This document shows positions 7,943 to 16,098 of a stretch of DNA of 64,000 nucleotides, in pieces. This DNA is from JAOTWJ01 sp036398175. Its GTDB lineage: Bacteria; Gemmatimonadota; Gemmatimonadetes; Gemmatimonadales; GWC2-71-9. The stretch is taken from assembly GCA_036398175.1 (NCBI GenBank), contig DASWHL010000050.1, positions 1 to 64,000 on the forward strand. Reading direction: 5' to 3'. Below the pieces are notes generated by a model that was not told the origin of the DNA, ran no database searches, and saw nothing but the letters and a program-made list of their open reading frames with translations. Numbering within the stretch: position 1 is the stretch's first letter; each line of letters starts with the position of its first letter. Both the position numbers and the translations under genes were made by a program.

Positions 7943-10552
7943 TCACCGACCCGCCGCGCGCCGCACGTCAGCGAACCAGTCGAGTACGAGGACGATGTCG
8001 CGACCGGATACGTCCCGGGGGTGGACCAGCGCGAGGGTACGGCCGTCGGGATGGATATCGTAGTCGTCGTACTGCGGCGGTGAGAACGGCGCCCGCACCA
8101 GGCGCCGCGTCAGCACGCGGACCCCGGCCGCCGTGTCAACGACGGCGGCGACCAGGCGGTCGCCGCTCCGGTAGTAGACCTCCCTGCCGTCGGGCCCCCA
8201 CGTCGGATCGCGGCCCCCGTCGTCCGAGATCAGCCACCGGGTCCGCCCCTCGGGGAACGGCGTCACGTACACGTCGAAGCGCCCCGACTCCAGCGTGTAG
8301 TAGGCCAGCCACCGGCCGTCGGGCGACAGCCGCCCCCCCCACACGGGGCCGGGCCCCACCACTCGGTGGGGTGCGCCGCCGGTGAACGACATGATGGAGG
8401 ACAGGGCGCCTTGCGCCTCCCCCGCGCCTTCCAGCACGCCGAACGCGAGCGTGCGCCCGTCGGGGGTCCACCCGATGAGCCAGTGAAACTCGTCGAGCGC
8501 GACGATCAGTTCGGGGTCTCCGCGGCCGTCCGCGGACTTGGTGTAGATGCCCTGCCGCTCGCCCAGATGCGAGAAGGTCACGGCGGCGCCCCCCGGCATC
8601 CACACCGGCGCCCGTCCACCCTCGAAGGTCAGGCGTGACGCCGTGCCCCGCCGGAGGTCGTGGATCCAGATGTCCGTGGGTCCTCCGGCCCCGCGCCCCG
8701 TGGCGACCGCAAGGCGCCGCCCGTCGGGAGAGAACTGCGGATTCTCGAACGAGAGCCGTTCGTCGGTAACCAGCCGTTCCGTACCGTCCGCCTCCACCAG
8801 CACGAGCGCGTGATCCACGGCGCCCGGCACGTATGCCAGCACGCCGCTGCGCGAGATCGCGTAGTGCCGCGCCGCGGAGCCCTCGTGGGCGACGCCGTCC
8901 ACGAGGGATACCAGGGGGCCGGTGAGCTCGAGACGCGAGGTGCTGAATGGCGCCGCCAGCAGCGCCGTTCCGCGGCTCAGGATCAGATGTCCGCTTGGGG
9001 CATAGCGGGGTGACGCGCCCAGGGCCAGCGTGGCGCGGCGGCCGCTCCGGAGGTCGAGCACCTGGATCCGAGCGCCCGATTCGAAGACCAGGGTGCGGGT
9101 GTCGGGCAGGATCTCAGGGTGGCCATGGCCGATCTCGTCCGCCTCGAGCCTGGTCACCTCCTCGGCGTCACCACCACGCGCGTTGACCGCATACACCGGT
9201 CCGCGGACACCGGAGACGAACAGGATGCGGTCGTCGAGGCCCCAGGAGGCGCCTCCCAGGAATGAGGGCAGCTTGGCGATGTCGATCGCGCCGCCGCCGC
9301 CGGCCGGGATCCGCCGCAGATGTCCATCGGCGAAGAACCCGATCCACGCCCCGTCCGGCGAGAAGAACGGACTCGAACCGCCCTCCGTGCCCGCCAGCGG
9401 CGTCGCCTCGAGCCGGTCGAGCAGGCGCTGGTAGAGTCGCTGCCCGTCCGGGCCGGTTCCCGCAACCACGAGCGTGCGCCCGTCCGGCGAAAGGGCCACC
9501 GATGAGGCGTACCCCGGGCCACGGGTCACGCTGACGCCCGTCGGCAGGGTCCCCGTCATGCGCACGAGGGACGGACGGTCGGGCGCGCGGGGCCGCGGCC
9601 ATTGCGGCGACGCGACGACGCCGAGCAACGTCACGGCCGCCCCGAGCGCCAGCCACAGCACGCGCTCCCGCCAGCGCCGCACTGCATCGATCCGTTCGCC
9701 GGACGCCGGCAGGGCGGTTTCGGTCCGCCGCAAGGCTTCCACGAACTGGGTCGCGGTGGCGTACCGGTCCGCGGGCACCCGCGCCAGCGCCTTGCGTACC
9801 GCCTCCGCCAGCACGGGTGGCACGCTCTCGCGCACCCACCCGACGTTCGGCGCCGACTCGGTCAACTTGCGAGCGGCGACGGACTGCGCGGTCGGCCCGG
9901 TGAAGGGTGGTTCGCCCGCCAGCATCTCATAGAGCACGCACCCCAGCGCGTACACGTCGGCGCGGGCGTCCACGTCCACGGCGCCGCTGGCCTGCTCCGG
10001 GCTCATGTAGGCCGGTGTGCCGACCGCCATCCCCGTCGTGGTAAGCCGCGAGCCGCCCGCCGCCGTCACCGCGCGGGCGATCCCGAAATCCGTGACGAGC
10101 CCCTCACCGCCCGACAGGAGAATGTTCTCGGGCTTGATGTCGCGGTGCACGATGCCGTGGCTATGCGCGTAGGCGAGCGCCGCAGCCACCTGGCACGCGA
10201 TCTCGACAGCGTCGTCCACGGGCAGCTGCTTCTCGCGTTCGAGGCGCTCCCGCAGCGACTCGCCCTCCACGAACGGCATGGCGTAGAAGAGGAGGCCGTC
10301 CGCAACGCCGGAATCGAGCAGGGGGACGATGCGGGGGTGGCTGAGCCTAGCCGCGATCTCGATCTCTCGCAGGAAGCGCTCGGCGCCCAGCGCCTGCGCC
10401 AGCTCGGGCGCCAGCACCTTCAAGGCGACGCGGCGCCCGTGGCGGAGATCCCGGGCGAGGTAGACGACCGCCATCCCGCCGCGGCCGATCTGCCGCTCGA
10501 CGGCGTAGCGGTCAGCGACCGCGCGCCCGAGCTGCTCGTCGAAGTCGGTCAT
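7943..10552 (-). CDS. Membrane Ser/Thr protein kinase with TolB/WD40-like sensor domain
   Basis: The 869-residue protein begins with a PknB-type kinase domain (about residues 16-280). All key features are present: glycine-rich loop GRGGMAVVYLA (23-33), ATP-binding Lys45 in VALKVL, catalytic HRDIKPEN (136-143), DFG (155-157) and GTPAYMSPEQ. One membrane helix follows at about 298-315. The remaining 540 residues are TolB/WD40-like repeats with recurring SPDGR and PDGR turns, predicted outside the cytoplasm, presumably sensing a ligand or envelope state. This architecture is greatly expanded in Gemmatimonadota and Acidobacteriota. The gene follows an alpha/beta hydrolase gene by 13 bases on the same strand. 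Substrates cannot be inferred. Confidence 0.92.
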   Translation of the reverse strand: MTDFDEQLGRAVADRYAVERQIGRGGMAVVYLARDLRHGRRVALKVLAPELAQALGAERFLREIEIAARLSHPRIVPLLDSGVADGLLFYAMPFVEGESLRERLEREKQLPVDDAVEIACQVAAALAYAHSHGIVHRDIKPENILLSGGEGLVTDFGIARAVTAAGGSRLTTTGMAVGTPAYMSPEQASGAVDVDARADVYALGCVLYEMLAGEPPFTGPTAQSVAARKLTESAPNVGWVRESVPPVLAEAVRKALARVPADRYATATQFVEALRRTETALPASGERIDAVRRWRERVLWLALGAAVTLLGVVASPQWPRPRAPDRPSLVRMTGTLPTGVSVTRGPGYASSVALSPDGRTLVVAGTGPDGQRLYQRLLDRLEATPLAGTEGGSSPFFSPDGAWIGFFADGHLRRIPAGGGGAIDIAKLPSFLGGASWGLDDRILFVSGVRGPVYAVNARGGDAEEVTRLEADEIGHGHPEILPDTRTLVFESGARIQVLDLRSGRRATLALGASPRYAPSGHLILSRGTALLAAPFSTSRLELTGPLVSLVDGVAHEGSAARHYAISRSGVLAYVPGAVDHALVLVEADGTERLVTDERLSFENPQFSPDGRRLAVATGRGAGGPTDIWIHDLRRGTASRLTFEGGRAPVWMPGGAAVTFSHLGERQGIYTKSADGRGDPELIVALDEFHWLIGWTPDGRTLAFGVLEGAGEAQGALSSIMSFTGGAPHRVVGPGPVWGGRLSPDGRWLAYYTLESGRFDVYVTPFPEGRTRWLISDDGGRDPTWGPDGREVYYRSGDRLVAAVVDTAAGVRVLTRRLVRAPFSPPQYDDYDIHPDGRTLALVHPRDVSGRDIVLVLDWFADVRRAAGR

Positions 10553-10565
10553 GACGTGTTCCCGC

Positions 10566-12050
10566 CTACCGGCCGCCCGTTCCGGGGATTTCCCAGGCCA
10601 CGGGCGGCAGCCTCACGGAGTCCGGCAGCGCGCCCATGTCTCCGGTCCGCACGAACGCCCAGATCGCGGCGGCGAAAGCGGAGTCCGCGTCCAGGGCCTC
10701 GCGCAGCGCCCCATGGGAGCCGCCGATCACGGTCACGAGCTTGCTTCGCTTGAAGTGCGGCGCCAGCTCGAGCGCGTTCTCATACGGCGTGCTCATGTCG
10801 CGGTCGCCCTGCACGATCACGGTGGGCACCCGCGTGTCGAAATAGTCGCGGAACGCGTCGCCCAAGTCGGCGTTCCACGGAGGGCAGGCCGCACGGTAGA
10901 ACGTCGAGCGGTCGCCCACGTACGGAATGGCCGGATCCGACGTGTACTCCTTCAGCCGTGCCGCGGTGATGCCCGAGCCGCAGTCCAGCATGTAGAAGCT
11001 GGCCGTCGTAAAACTGCGTGACGTACCGGGCGTCGCGGCGGCAGCCAGGCGGGTGCGCGCGACGTGCGCATAGTCTCCCGTGGAGAGGCGGTAGATGTCC
11101 GCGGGCCACCCCGCGGCATCGTTTCGGGTGCCCAGGTTGGAGGTGTACCCGTCAATCAGGCCCGGGATCACGGTGGCGCCGAACGTCATCTCGCGCTCCT
11201 CACCGCTCGCGGAATCGGGGACCCGCACCGTTACGGGCGCGGCCGTGAGCCGGGCACGGATCGAGTCAATGGCGGCCATGATGCCCATGGGGAAGAGCCG
11301 CGCCACCGCGGGCGACCGCTCCGCCTCCGCGGCGTAGCGCCTCATGGCGTTCAGGAAGCCGGTCGGGCGGTCGTACGTGTGGTCGGGCCCCTCCATGCCG
11401 GAGAGCACGGCGCGGGCCACGAGATCCGGATGGAAGCGGACCACCGCCATGCCCCAGTGGGATCCGAAGCTCACGCCCCAGATCACCACTTGGGCTGCGC
11501 CGAACGCGCGCGCCGCGTCCCGGACGTCGGCCGCAGCCTCGATGACCGAGAAGCCCGCGAGATCCAGCCCGGCGCTGTCCCAGTACGCGCGGCACCGCTG
11601 CGACGCGAGGTAGGGCGGTCCGTTCTCGCACAGCGTGTTGGGCTTGGACGATCCGATGCCGCGCTGCCCGACCACGATGAGGTCCGTGACCGCCGTGAAC
11701 CGGGCGATCACGCGCTCCCAGTAGTCCGGGTTCTCGAGGGAGCCGTCGAGTCCGGGCCACCCGGGACCGCCGTGGAGCAGTACGACGGGCGGAGCCGCGG
11801 AGGGCGCCGTCGCCCGGAACCGCCAGACGTCAATGCTGATGACGCCCCGGCTGGTATCAGCCCGGTTCACGGGAACGAACAGGGTGCCGCGTTCCGCGGT
11901 GGCGAGGCTCCCGTCTCGCAGGGGGACGCGTTCGGGATGGACGAAGAATGAGCCGGGGGACGGGGCGCGGGAGCCGCCCCACTGCGCGTTGGCCGAAGGC
12001 GGAACCACTGCGGCGAGCGCGACGATGGCGATGAGCATGCGAGGCGACAT
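10566..12050 (-). CDS. Secreted alpha/beta hydrolase, prolyl/tripeptidyl aminopeptidase-like
   Basis: I chose the ATG at 12050 because it begins a classic signal peptide (MLIAIVALAAVVPPSANAQ); the frame extends further upstream but is low-complexity there. The 494-residue product has the S33-type pattern: oxyanion HGGPGWPG (93-100), GQRGIGSS, nucleophile elbow GVSFGSHWG with Ser194, acid QGDRDMSTPYENA, and catalytic His in GGSHGAL near the C-terminus. The family includes proline iminopeptidases and tripeptidyl aminopeptidases, so a periplasmic or extracellular exopeptidase is likely, though another ester substrate is possible. The kinase gene follows 13 bases downstream. Confidence 0.85.
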   Translation of the reverse strand: MSPRMLIAIVALAAVVPPSANAQWGGSRAPSPGSFFVHPERVPLRDGSLATAERGTLFVPVNRADTSRGVISIDVWRFRATAPSAAPPVVLLHGGPGWPGLDGSLENPDYWERVIARFTAVTDLIVVGQRGIGSSKPNTLCENGPPYLASQRCRAYWDSAGLDLAGFSVIEAAADVRDAARAFGAAQVVIWGVSFGSHWGMAVVRFHPDLVARAVLSGMEGPDHTYDRPTGFLNAMRRYAAEAERSPAVARLFPMGIMAAIDSIRARLTAAPVTVRVPDSASGEEREMTFGATVIPGLIDGYTSNLGTRNDAAGWPADIYRLSTGDYAHVARTRLAAAATPGTSRSFTTASFYMLDCGSGITAARLKEYTSDPAIPYVGDRSTFYRAACPPWNADLGDAFRDYFDTRVPTVIVQGDRDMSTPYENALELAPHFKRSKLVTVIGGSHGALREALDADSAFAAAIWAFVRTGDMGALPDSVRLPPVAWEIPGTGGR

Positions 12051-12127
12051 GGTTAGGGCTCCTTCACCGGGTGGCCGTCCCGAAACTGTTCGATGACTGG
12101 GTAGAGCATGGGGCCGCATGTGCGGGG

Positions 12128-13486
12128 TCACGTGGATGCCGCGGACTCCGTGGTGGTCCGCCGGGTCAGGAGGGCGTCGAGCCGGGCGCCGAGCTGGTGG
12201 CGCTCGTCCCGCAGCTGGGCCACGAGCCGGCCGCGCGAGCGGAGCAGGAAGAACCGCTGCGCGTCGCGCCACGCGCCCCGCCACCGCTCCCGCACGACGA
12301 GCCCCACCATACCGATCACGGGCATCCCCAGCAAGACCGCCCCTCCCACCACGAGCCCGCGCCATGCTCCCTCGGCCGTCGTGACCGCCGCACCCACCGC
12401 GACCGCCGCAACCCAACCCGCATACACCCCGATCCCCACCAGCATCTTCCAGCTCGACCGCTCATCAACCTTGAGCCGCACGCGGTCCACGATCCATCCC
12501 GTCAGCCGGTACGGCACGAAGAACAACGCCCAGCTGACGACGGCAACCACGAAGGCGAGGGGCGCCAGCAGGTAGAGCTTGTTCGCGGACCAGCGCACAC
12601 CGCGCCGCGAACTCACATCGGCCGAGAGGTCGGCCGGGCGGAGCCGCAGGCGGTCGAGCCGGCGCCGGAACCGTTCCACGTCCCGCGCGAGCCGCGCGCC
12701 CTCGGCGTCCTGCGTGCGGCGCACGGCGGCCAGCAGCCGGGTCGTGGTTTCGAGGCGGCGAAGCCGCGCGCCGGGCTCCGGCGGAACGCGCTGTTCGGTC
12801 TCCCAGATGCGCACCGCGCACTCCACGAGCGGCCGATCGGCCCACTGCTCGAGGTTCACCGTGACGCTCGCCAGCGCCGCCGTGATGCGCGCGGTGAGGT
12901 CGCGCACCGCCTCGGCGTCGTCCACGCCGCGCCGCGCGAGATCGTCCCACACCACCGGCCCACCCGTCACCGCGAGCGCCTCCGACCGGAAGCGGTCCTT
13001 CTGCCGGAACACGAGGCCCATCGGCACGATGTGCACGGGTCCATCCGTGAGCGCCGCGGCGCCGAGGGCCATGCGTGCCGCACCCGTCTTGAGCGGCGCC
13101 AGGGCCGGCTCGCTGTGGCTCAGCCCCTCGGGGAAGATGCCGACCGCGGCCCCGCGCGCGAGCTCGCCGTACACCGCCTCGAAGGCATCCACGTTCTTGC
13201 CGACCTCGGCGGGATCGTCCGTGCGCCGGTACACGGGAATGGCGCCGGCGCTCTTCACCAGCCACGCCGTCTTGGGATCGCGGAACAGCGGCGCCTTGGC
13301 CAGAAAGCGCACCGGCCGCCGGGCGGCCGCCACGACGAGCATGGGGTCGAGCAGGGAGTTGGGATGGTTGGCCACCAGCAGCACCGGCCCCGCGGCCGGC
13401 ACCGGCTCGCCGGCGTAGCGAACCCGGTAGTACACGAATGCCGCGGCGCGGGAGACCGCGGGGAGAACAGGAAGGAGCCAGGCCAT
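12128..13486 (-). CDS. PlsC-type 1-acyl-glycerol-phosphate acyltransferase, membrane protein
   Basis: The start is the ATG at 13486 (MAWLLPVLPAVSRAAAFVYY), where homology begins; the frame continues upstream without meaning. The 452-residue protein has the PlsC domain with NHPNSLLDPM (the NHX4D catalytic motif) and FPEGLSHSEP (substrate-binding motif) in the first 150 residues. A charged helical section follows, then three hydrophobic segments near the C-terminus (for example LYLLAPLAFVVAVVSWALFF). It is likely a membrane enzyme that transfers acyl chains to lysophosphatidate or a related lipid; the large C-terminal part is unusual for plain PlsC. It lies downstream of lolA. Confidence 0.85.
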   Translation of the reverse strand: MAWLLPVLPAVSRAAAFVYYRVRYAGEPVPAAGPVLLVANHPNSLLDPMLVVAAARRPVRFLAKAPLFRDPKTAWLVKSAGAIPVYRRTDDPAEVGKNVDAFEAVYGELARGAAVGIFPEGLSHSEPALAPLKTGAARMALGAAALTDGPVHIVPMGLVFRQKDRFRSEALAVTGGPVVWDDLARRGVDDAEAVRDLTARITAALASVTVNLEQWADRPLVECAVRIWETEQRVPPEPGARLRRLETTTRLLAAVRRTQDAEGARLARDVERFRRRLDRLRLRPADLSADVSSRRGVRWSANKLYLLAPLAFVVAVVSWALFFVPYRLTGWIVDRVRLKVDERSSWKMLVGIGVYAGWVAAVAVGAAVTTAEGAWRGLVVGGAVLLGMPVIGMVGLVVRERWRGAWRDAQRFFLLRSRGRLVAQLRDERHQLGARLDALLTRRTTTESAAST

Positions 13487-13545
13487 GCTTGAATGAGCGG
13501 GTTCTCTGAGGAAAGGGCAAGCACGGGATCCACCCCAGAGAGAGC

Positions 13546-13566
13546 CGGGGAGCGTGATGCTCCCCG
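13546..13566. terminator. Hairpin between lolA and the acyltransferase gene
   Basis: An 8-bp stem (CGGGGAGC / GCTCCCCG) with a 5-base loop lies 10 bases after the lolA stop. No T-tract follows, so it may attenuate rather than end transcription. Confidence 0.35.
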
Positions 13567-13575
13567 TCTCCGCGG

Positions 13576-14286
13576 TTACGGGGTAACGACCTTCACGCCC
13601 TTCGGCGGGGTGAACCGCACCTCGGCGTCCGGGATCTCCGCGTTCGGCGCCAGCGCGTGCAGCACGAGCGTCCGCAGCTGCCCCGACTCCTCGACGATCG
13701 CGACGCGCCGGATCCAGCCGCTGTTCACCGAGATGGCGATGGTCGCGCGCCGGAAGCCGAGCCCGTCCACGCGCGGCACCAGCCGCACCAACTCCACCAG
13801 CTCGCCCGCCACCGAGTCGCGGCCCGCGTAGGTCGCCTCGTACCGCTCGAGCGGGCGCTCCACGAACTGCGCGAACAGGTTGGGCGTGGCCGCGCCCGAC
13901 GTGGGAATAGTCTGGCGGATGACCTGGTCGGGCACCGTGCTGGGCGTGTACGCCCAGAGCCACGTCCCGTCCGCCACGAGCCGGTCGCCGGCCGGCTCCG
14001 TGAACCGCATGGCAAACCGGTCCGGCTTCACGAGGTAGAGCGTGCCGCTGCTCATCTCGGGCGCCCCCAGCATGGGATTGCTGATTGCCTGCCCGAACTC
14101 GGCCCGCACCGACCGCACGGCGGCGTAGGCCCGCTCCGCGCGCGCGAGCGCCGCCGCGGCGTCCTGAGCCGGCCCGCAACGCCACTCTCCGGGCAAGGCA
14201 GGTACGCTACACGCCGCACGCTGCACGCTGCACGGAAGCACCGCAGGCACGCCTGCCAGGAGGACGCCGAACAGTATCCCTCTCAC
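13576..14286 (-). CDS. lolA: Outer-membrane lipoprotein carrier LolA-like protein
   Basis: A GTG at 14286 overlaps the DAHP synthase stop (GTGA). The 236-residue product has a signal peptide and the LolA core: RSVRAEFGQAISNPMLG, SSGTLYLVKPDRFAMRF, then ADGTWLWAYTP. LolA carries lipoproteins from the inner membrane through the periplasm, which implies a diderm cell. LolB, LolC, LolD and LolE are not in the window. The signal peptide is odd: residues about 19-28 are encoded by four decayed tandem copies of a 7-mer (14205-14232), giving a Cys-containing stretch. The cleavage site is therefore hard to place. Confidence 0.85.
   Translation of the reverse strand: MRGILFGVLLAGVPAVLPCSVQRAACSVPALPGEWRCGPAQDAAAALARAERAYAAVRSVRAEFGQAISNPMLGAPEMSSGTLYLVKPDRFAMRFTEPAGDRLVADGTWLWAYTPSTVPDQVIRQTIPTSGAATPNLFAQFVERPLERYEATYAGRDSVAGELVELVRLVPRVDGLGFRRATIAISVNSGWIRRVAIVEESGQLRTLVLHALAPNAEIPDAEVRFTPPKGVKVVTP
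14205..14232. repeat. 4 x 7-bp tandem array inside the lolA signal region
   Basis: Four tandem copies of CGCTGCA, the first two decayed (CGCTACA, CGCCGCA), lie in coding sequence. The reverse complement is the same 7-mer family found at 63552-63579. Confidence 0.7.
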
Positions 14287-15323
14287 CGCGCCGCTCCCAC
14301 CGGCTCCGCGATCTTCCGCCCGATGGCCTCGGCCACCGCGGCCACCTCCCGCATCATCTCGACGAACTGCGCCGGGAACAGGCTCTGCTCTCCATCCGAC
14401 AGCGCGCGGTCCGGCTGCGGGTGCACCTCGACGATGATCCCGTCCGCGCCGGCCGCCACGGCCGCGCGCGCCATGGGCACCACCTTGGACCGCCGGCCCG
14501 TGCCGTGGCTCGGATCGGCGATGATCGGCAGGTGCGACAGCTCCTTCACCACCGGGATCGCCGACACGTCGAACACGTTCCGCGTGCTGGGGTCGAAGCT
14601 GCGGATCCCGCGCTCGCACAGGATGACGTCGTGGTTCCCCTCCGCGAGCAGGTACTCCGCCGACAGCAGCAGCTCCGTGATGGTGGCCGCGATCCCGCGC
14701 TTCAGGAGTACGGGCTTGCCGCACCGACCCGCGCGCCGCAGCAGCGGGTAGTTCTGCATGTTCCGCGCGCCGATCTGGATCACGTCCGCGTACTCCGCCA
14801 CCAGCTCCACACCGTCCGGCTCCAGGGCTTCCGTCACGATCAGCAGGCCGGTCTCGGCCCGGGCCTGGGCCAGGAGGCGGAGGCCCGCCTTGCCCAGTCC
14901 CTGAAAGGCATAGGGGGACGTGCGTGGCTTGAAGGCGCCGCCCCGCAGCATGGTGGCGCCGTTGTCGCGGACGATGCGTGCGGCCTCGAGGATCTGCTGC
15001 TCGGACTCGACGGAGCACGGCCCCGCGATCACGGCGATGTCGGCGCCGCCCACCTTCACCCCGCCCGGCAGCTCCACCACGGTGGATTCCGGCTTCCACT
15101 CACGCGACACCTGTTTGTAGGGCTGGGTGACGTGGATGATTTCCTTCACCCCCGTCAGGGCCGCCAGGCGCGTCGCGTCCACGCGACCGTCGTTGCCCAC
15201 GAGCCCGATGGCCGTGCGCTGCGCGCCCGGCATGGGCCGCGCCTGGTATCCCATCTCCTCGATCGTCTCGACGACGCGCGCCACCTCGTCGGGGGCCGCG
15301 CCGTGCTGCATCACGATCAACAT
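14283..15323 (-). CDS. aroF: 3-deoxy-7-phosphoheptulonate (DAHP) synthase, type I-beta
   Basis: The 346-residue protein catalyses the first step of the shikimate pathway, joining phosphoenolpyruvate and erythrose 4-phosphate. The N-terminal 75 residues form the ferredoxin-like regulatory domain of the I-beta class (MLIVMQHGAAPDEVARVVE). The barrel shows AVIAGPCSVESEQQI, MLRGGAFKPRTSPYAFQG, the metal/PEP region KPVLLKRG and PIIADPSHGTGRRSKV. Length is normal. It starts 4 bases after the MBL hydrolase stop, and its own stop overlaps the lolA start. No other aro genes are in the window. The aroF label is generic; aroG is also used for this class. Confidence 0.95.
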   Translation of the reverse strand: MLIVMQHGAAPDEVARVVETIEEMGYQARPMPGAQRTAIGLVGNDGRVDATRLAALTGVKEIIHVTQPYKQVSREWKPESTVVELPGGVKVGGADIAVIAGPCSVESEQQILEAARIVRDNGATMLRGGAFKPRTSPYAFQGLGKAGLRLLAQARAETGLLIVTEALEPDGVELVAEYADVIQIGARNMQNYPLLRRAGRCGKPVLLKRGIAATITELLLSAEYLLAEGNHDVILCERGIRSFDPSTRNVFDVSAIPVVKELSHLPIIADPSHGTGRRSKVVPMARAAVAAGADGIIVEVHPQPDRALSDGEQSLFPAQFVEMMREVAAVAEAIGRKIAEPVGAAR

Positions 15324-15327
15324 CGTC

Positions 15328-16098
15328 TCACGCCTCGATCACGAAGCGATCGCCGTCCCGAGCGGCGGCAATCGGACCTGCGTAGGTCGTTCCGGCCCGC
15401 TGCGCCGGCTGGGCGGCTTCCACGGGCGGGTAGAAGTGTGTGAGCACCAGCGACTTGCACTCGGCCTCCCGGGCCAGGGTCCCGGCCTGGGAGGGTGTTA
15501 AATGTAGCGCCAGCGCCCGGTCGTCGGGGAGCGAGCACTCGGCGAGCAGGACGTCGCACCCCCGGGCCCACCGTCCCAGTTCTTCCGAGGGACCCGTGTC
15601 TCCCGTGTACACGAGCCGGAGGCCGCCGCAGCGGACGCCGAAGGCCAGGCTCTCGTCCGTGTGCGGCGTCCGCGTCCACTCGAGCGTGACGCCGCCCGCG
15701 AGCGCCCGCTCGCCCTCCGGCCCGAGCTCGATCACCTCCAGGGGATACCCGGGCTCCCGGACCCACGATCCAAACGCGCCGCAGAGATGATCCAGCCGGA
15801 GGGCCAGGCCGGTCGGGCCCAGCAGCGAGAGCGGCGCGGTCCGCGCCGGCTCGATGCCCCAGCGGAGCGCCAGGAGGAGCAGGGGCAGCTCGCCCCAGTG
15901 GTCAACGTGGAAATGCGTGAGGGCCACGTGCGTGACGGTGTTCCACGGCACGCCCAGCGCCGCCGCCCGGTGGAGCGCGCCCGCCCCGCAGTCCATCAGG
16001 AGGCGGACGGTGCCCGCCTCCACCCAGTGGGCCGGTGCCGTGCGCGTCGCCGACGGCGCGACCGTCCCCGACCCCAGGACGGTGAGGGCGAACGTCAC
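15328..16098 (-). CDS. MBL-fold metallo-hydrolase, RNase Z-like
   Basis: A GTG at 16098 overlaps the stop of the S8 protease gene (GTGA). The 256-residue product has the metallo-beta-lactamase metal site THFHVDHWGELP, then LVYTGDTGPSEEL and a late LVLTHFYPP. The family includes tRNase Z and related phosphodiesterases. The N-terminal LTVLGSGTVAPSATRTAPAH is typical of RNase Z-like proteins, but the long exosite arm of true tRNase Z is not evident, so tRNA processing should not be assumed. A cytoplasmic location is expected as no signal peptide is present. Confidence 0.85.
   Translation of the reverse strand: MTFALTVLGSGTVAPSATRTAPAHWVEAGTVRLLMDCGAGALHRAAALGVPWNTVTHVALTHFHVDHWGELPLLLLALRWGIEPARTAPLSLLGPTGLALRLDHLCGAFGSWVREPGYPLEVIELGPEGERALAGGVTLEWTRTPHTDESLAFGVRCGGLRLVYTGDTGPSEELGRWARGCDVLLAECSLPDDRALALHLTPSQAGTLAREAECKSLVLTHFYPPVEAAQPAQRAGTTYAGPIAAARDGDRFVIEA

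Noticed and set aside
15328..16098. tRNase Z for the MBL-fold gene
   Set aside because: The core metal site matches, but the exosite arm needed for tRNA binding is not evident, so only the fold is claimed.
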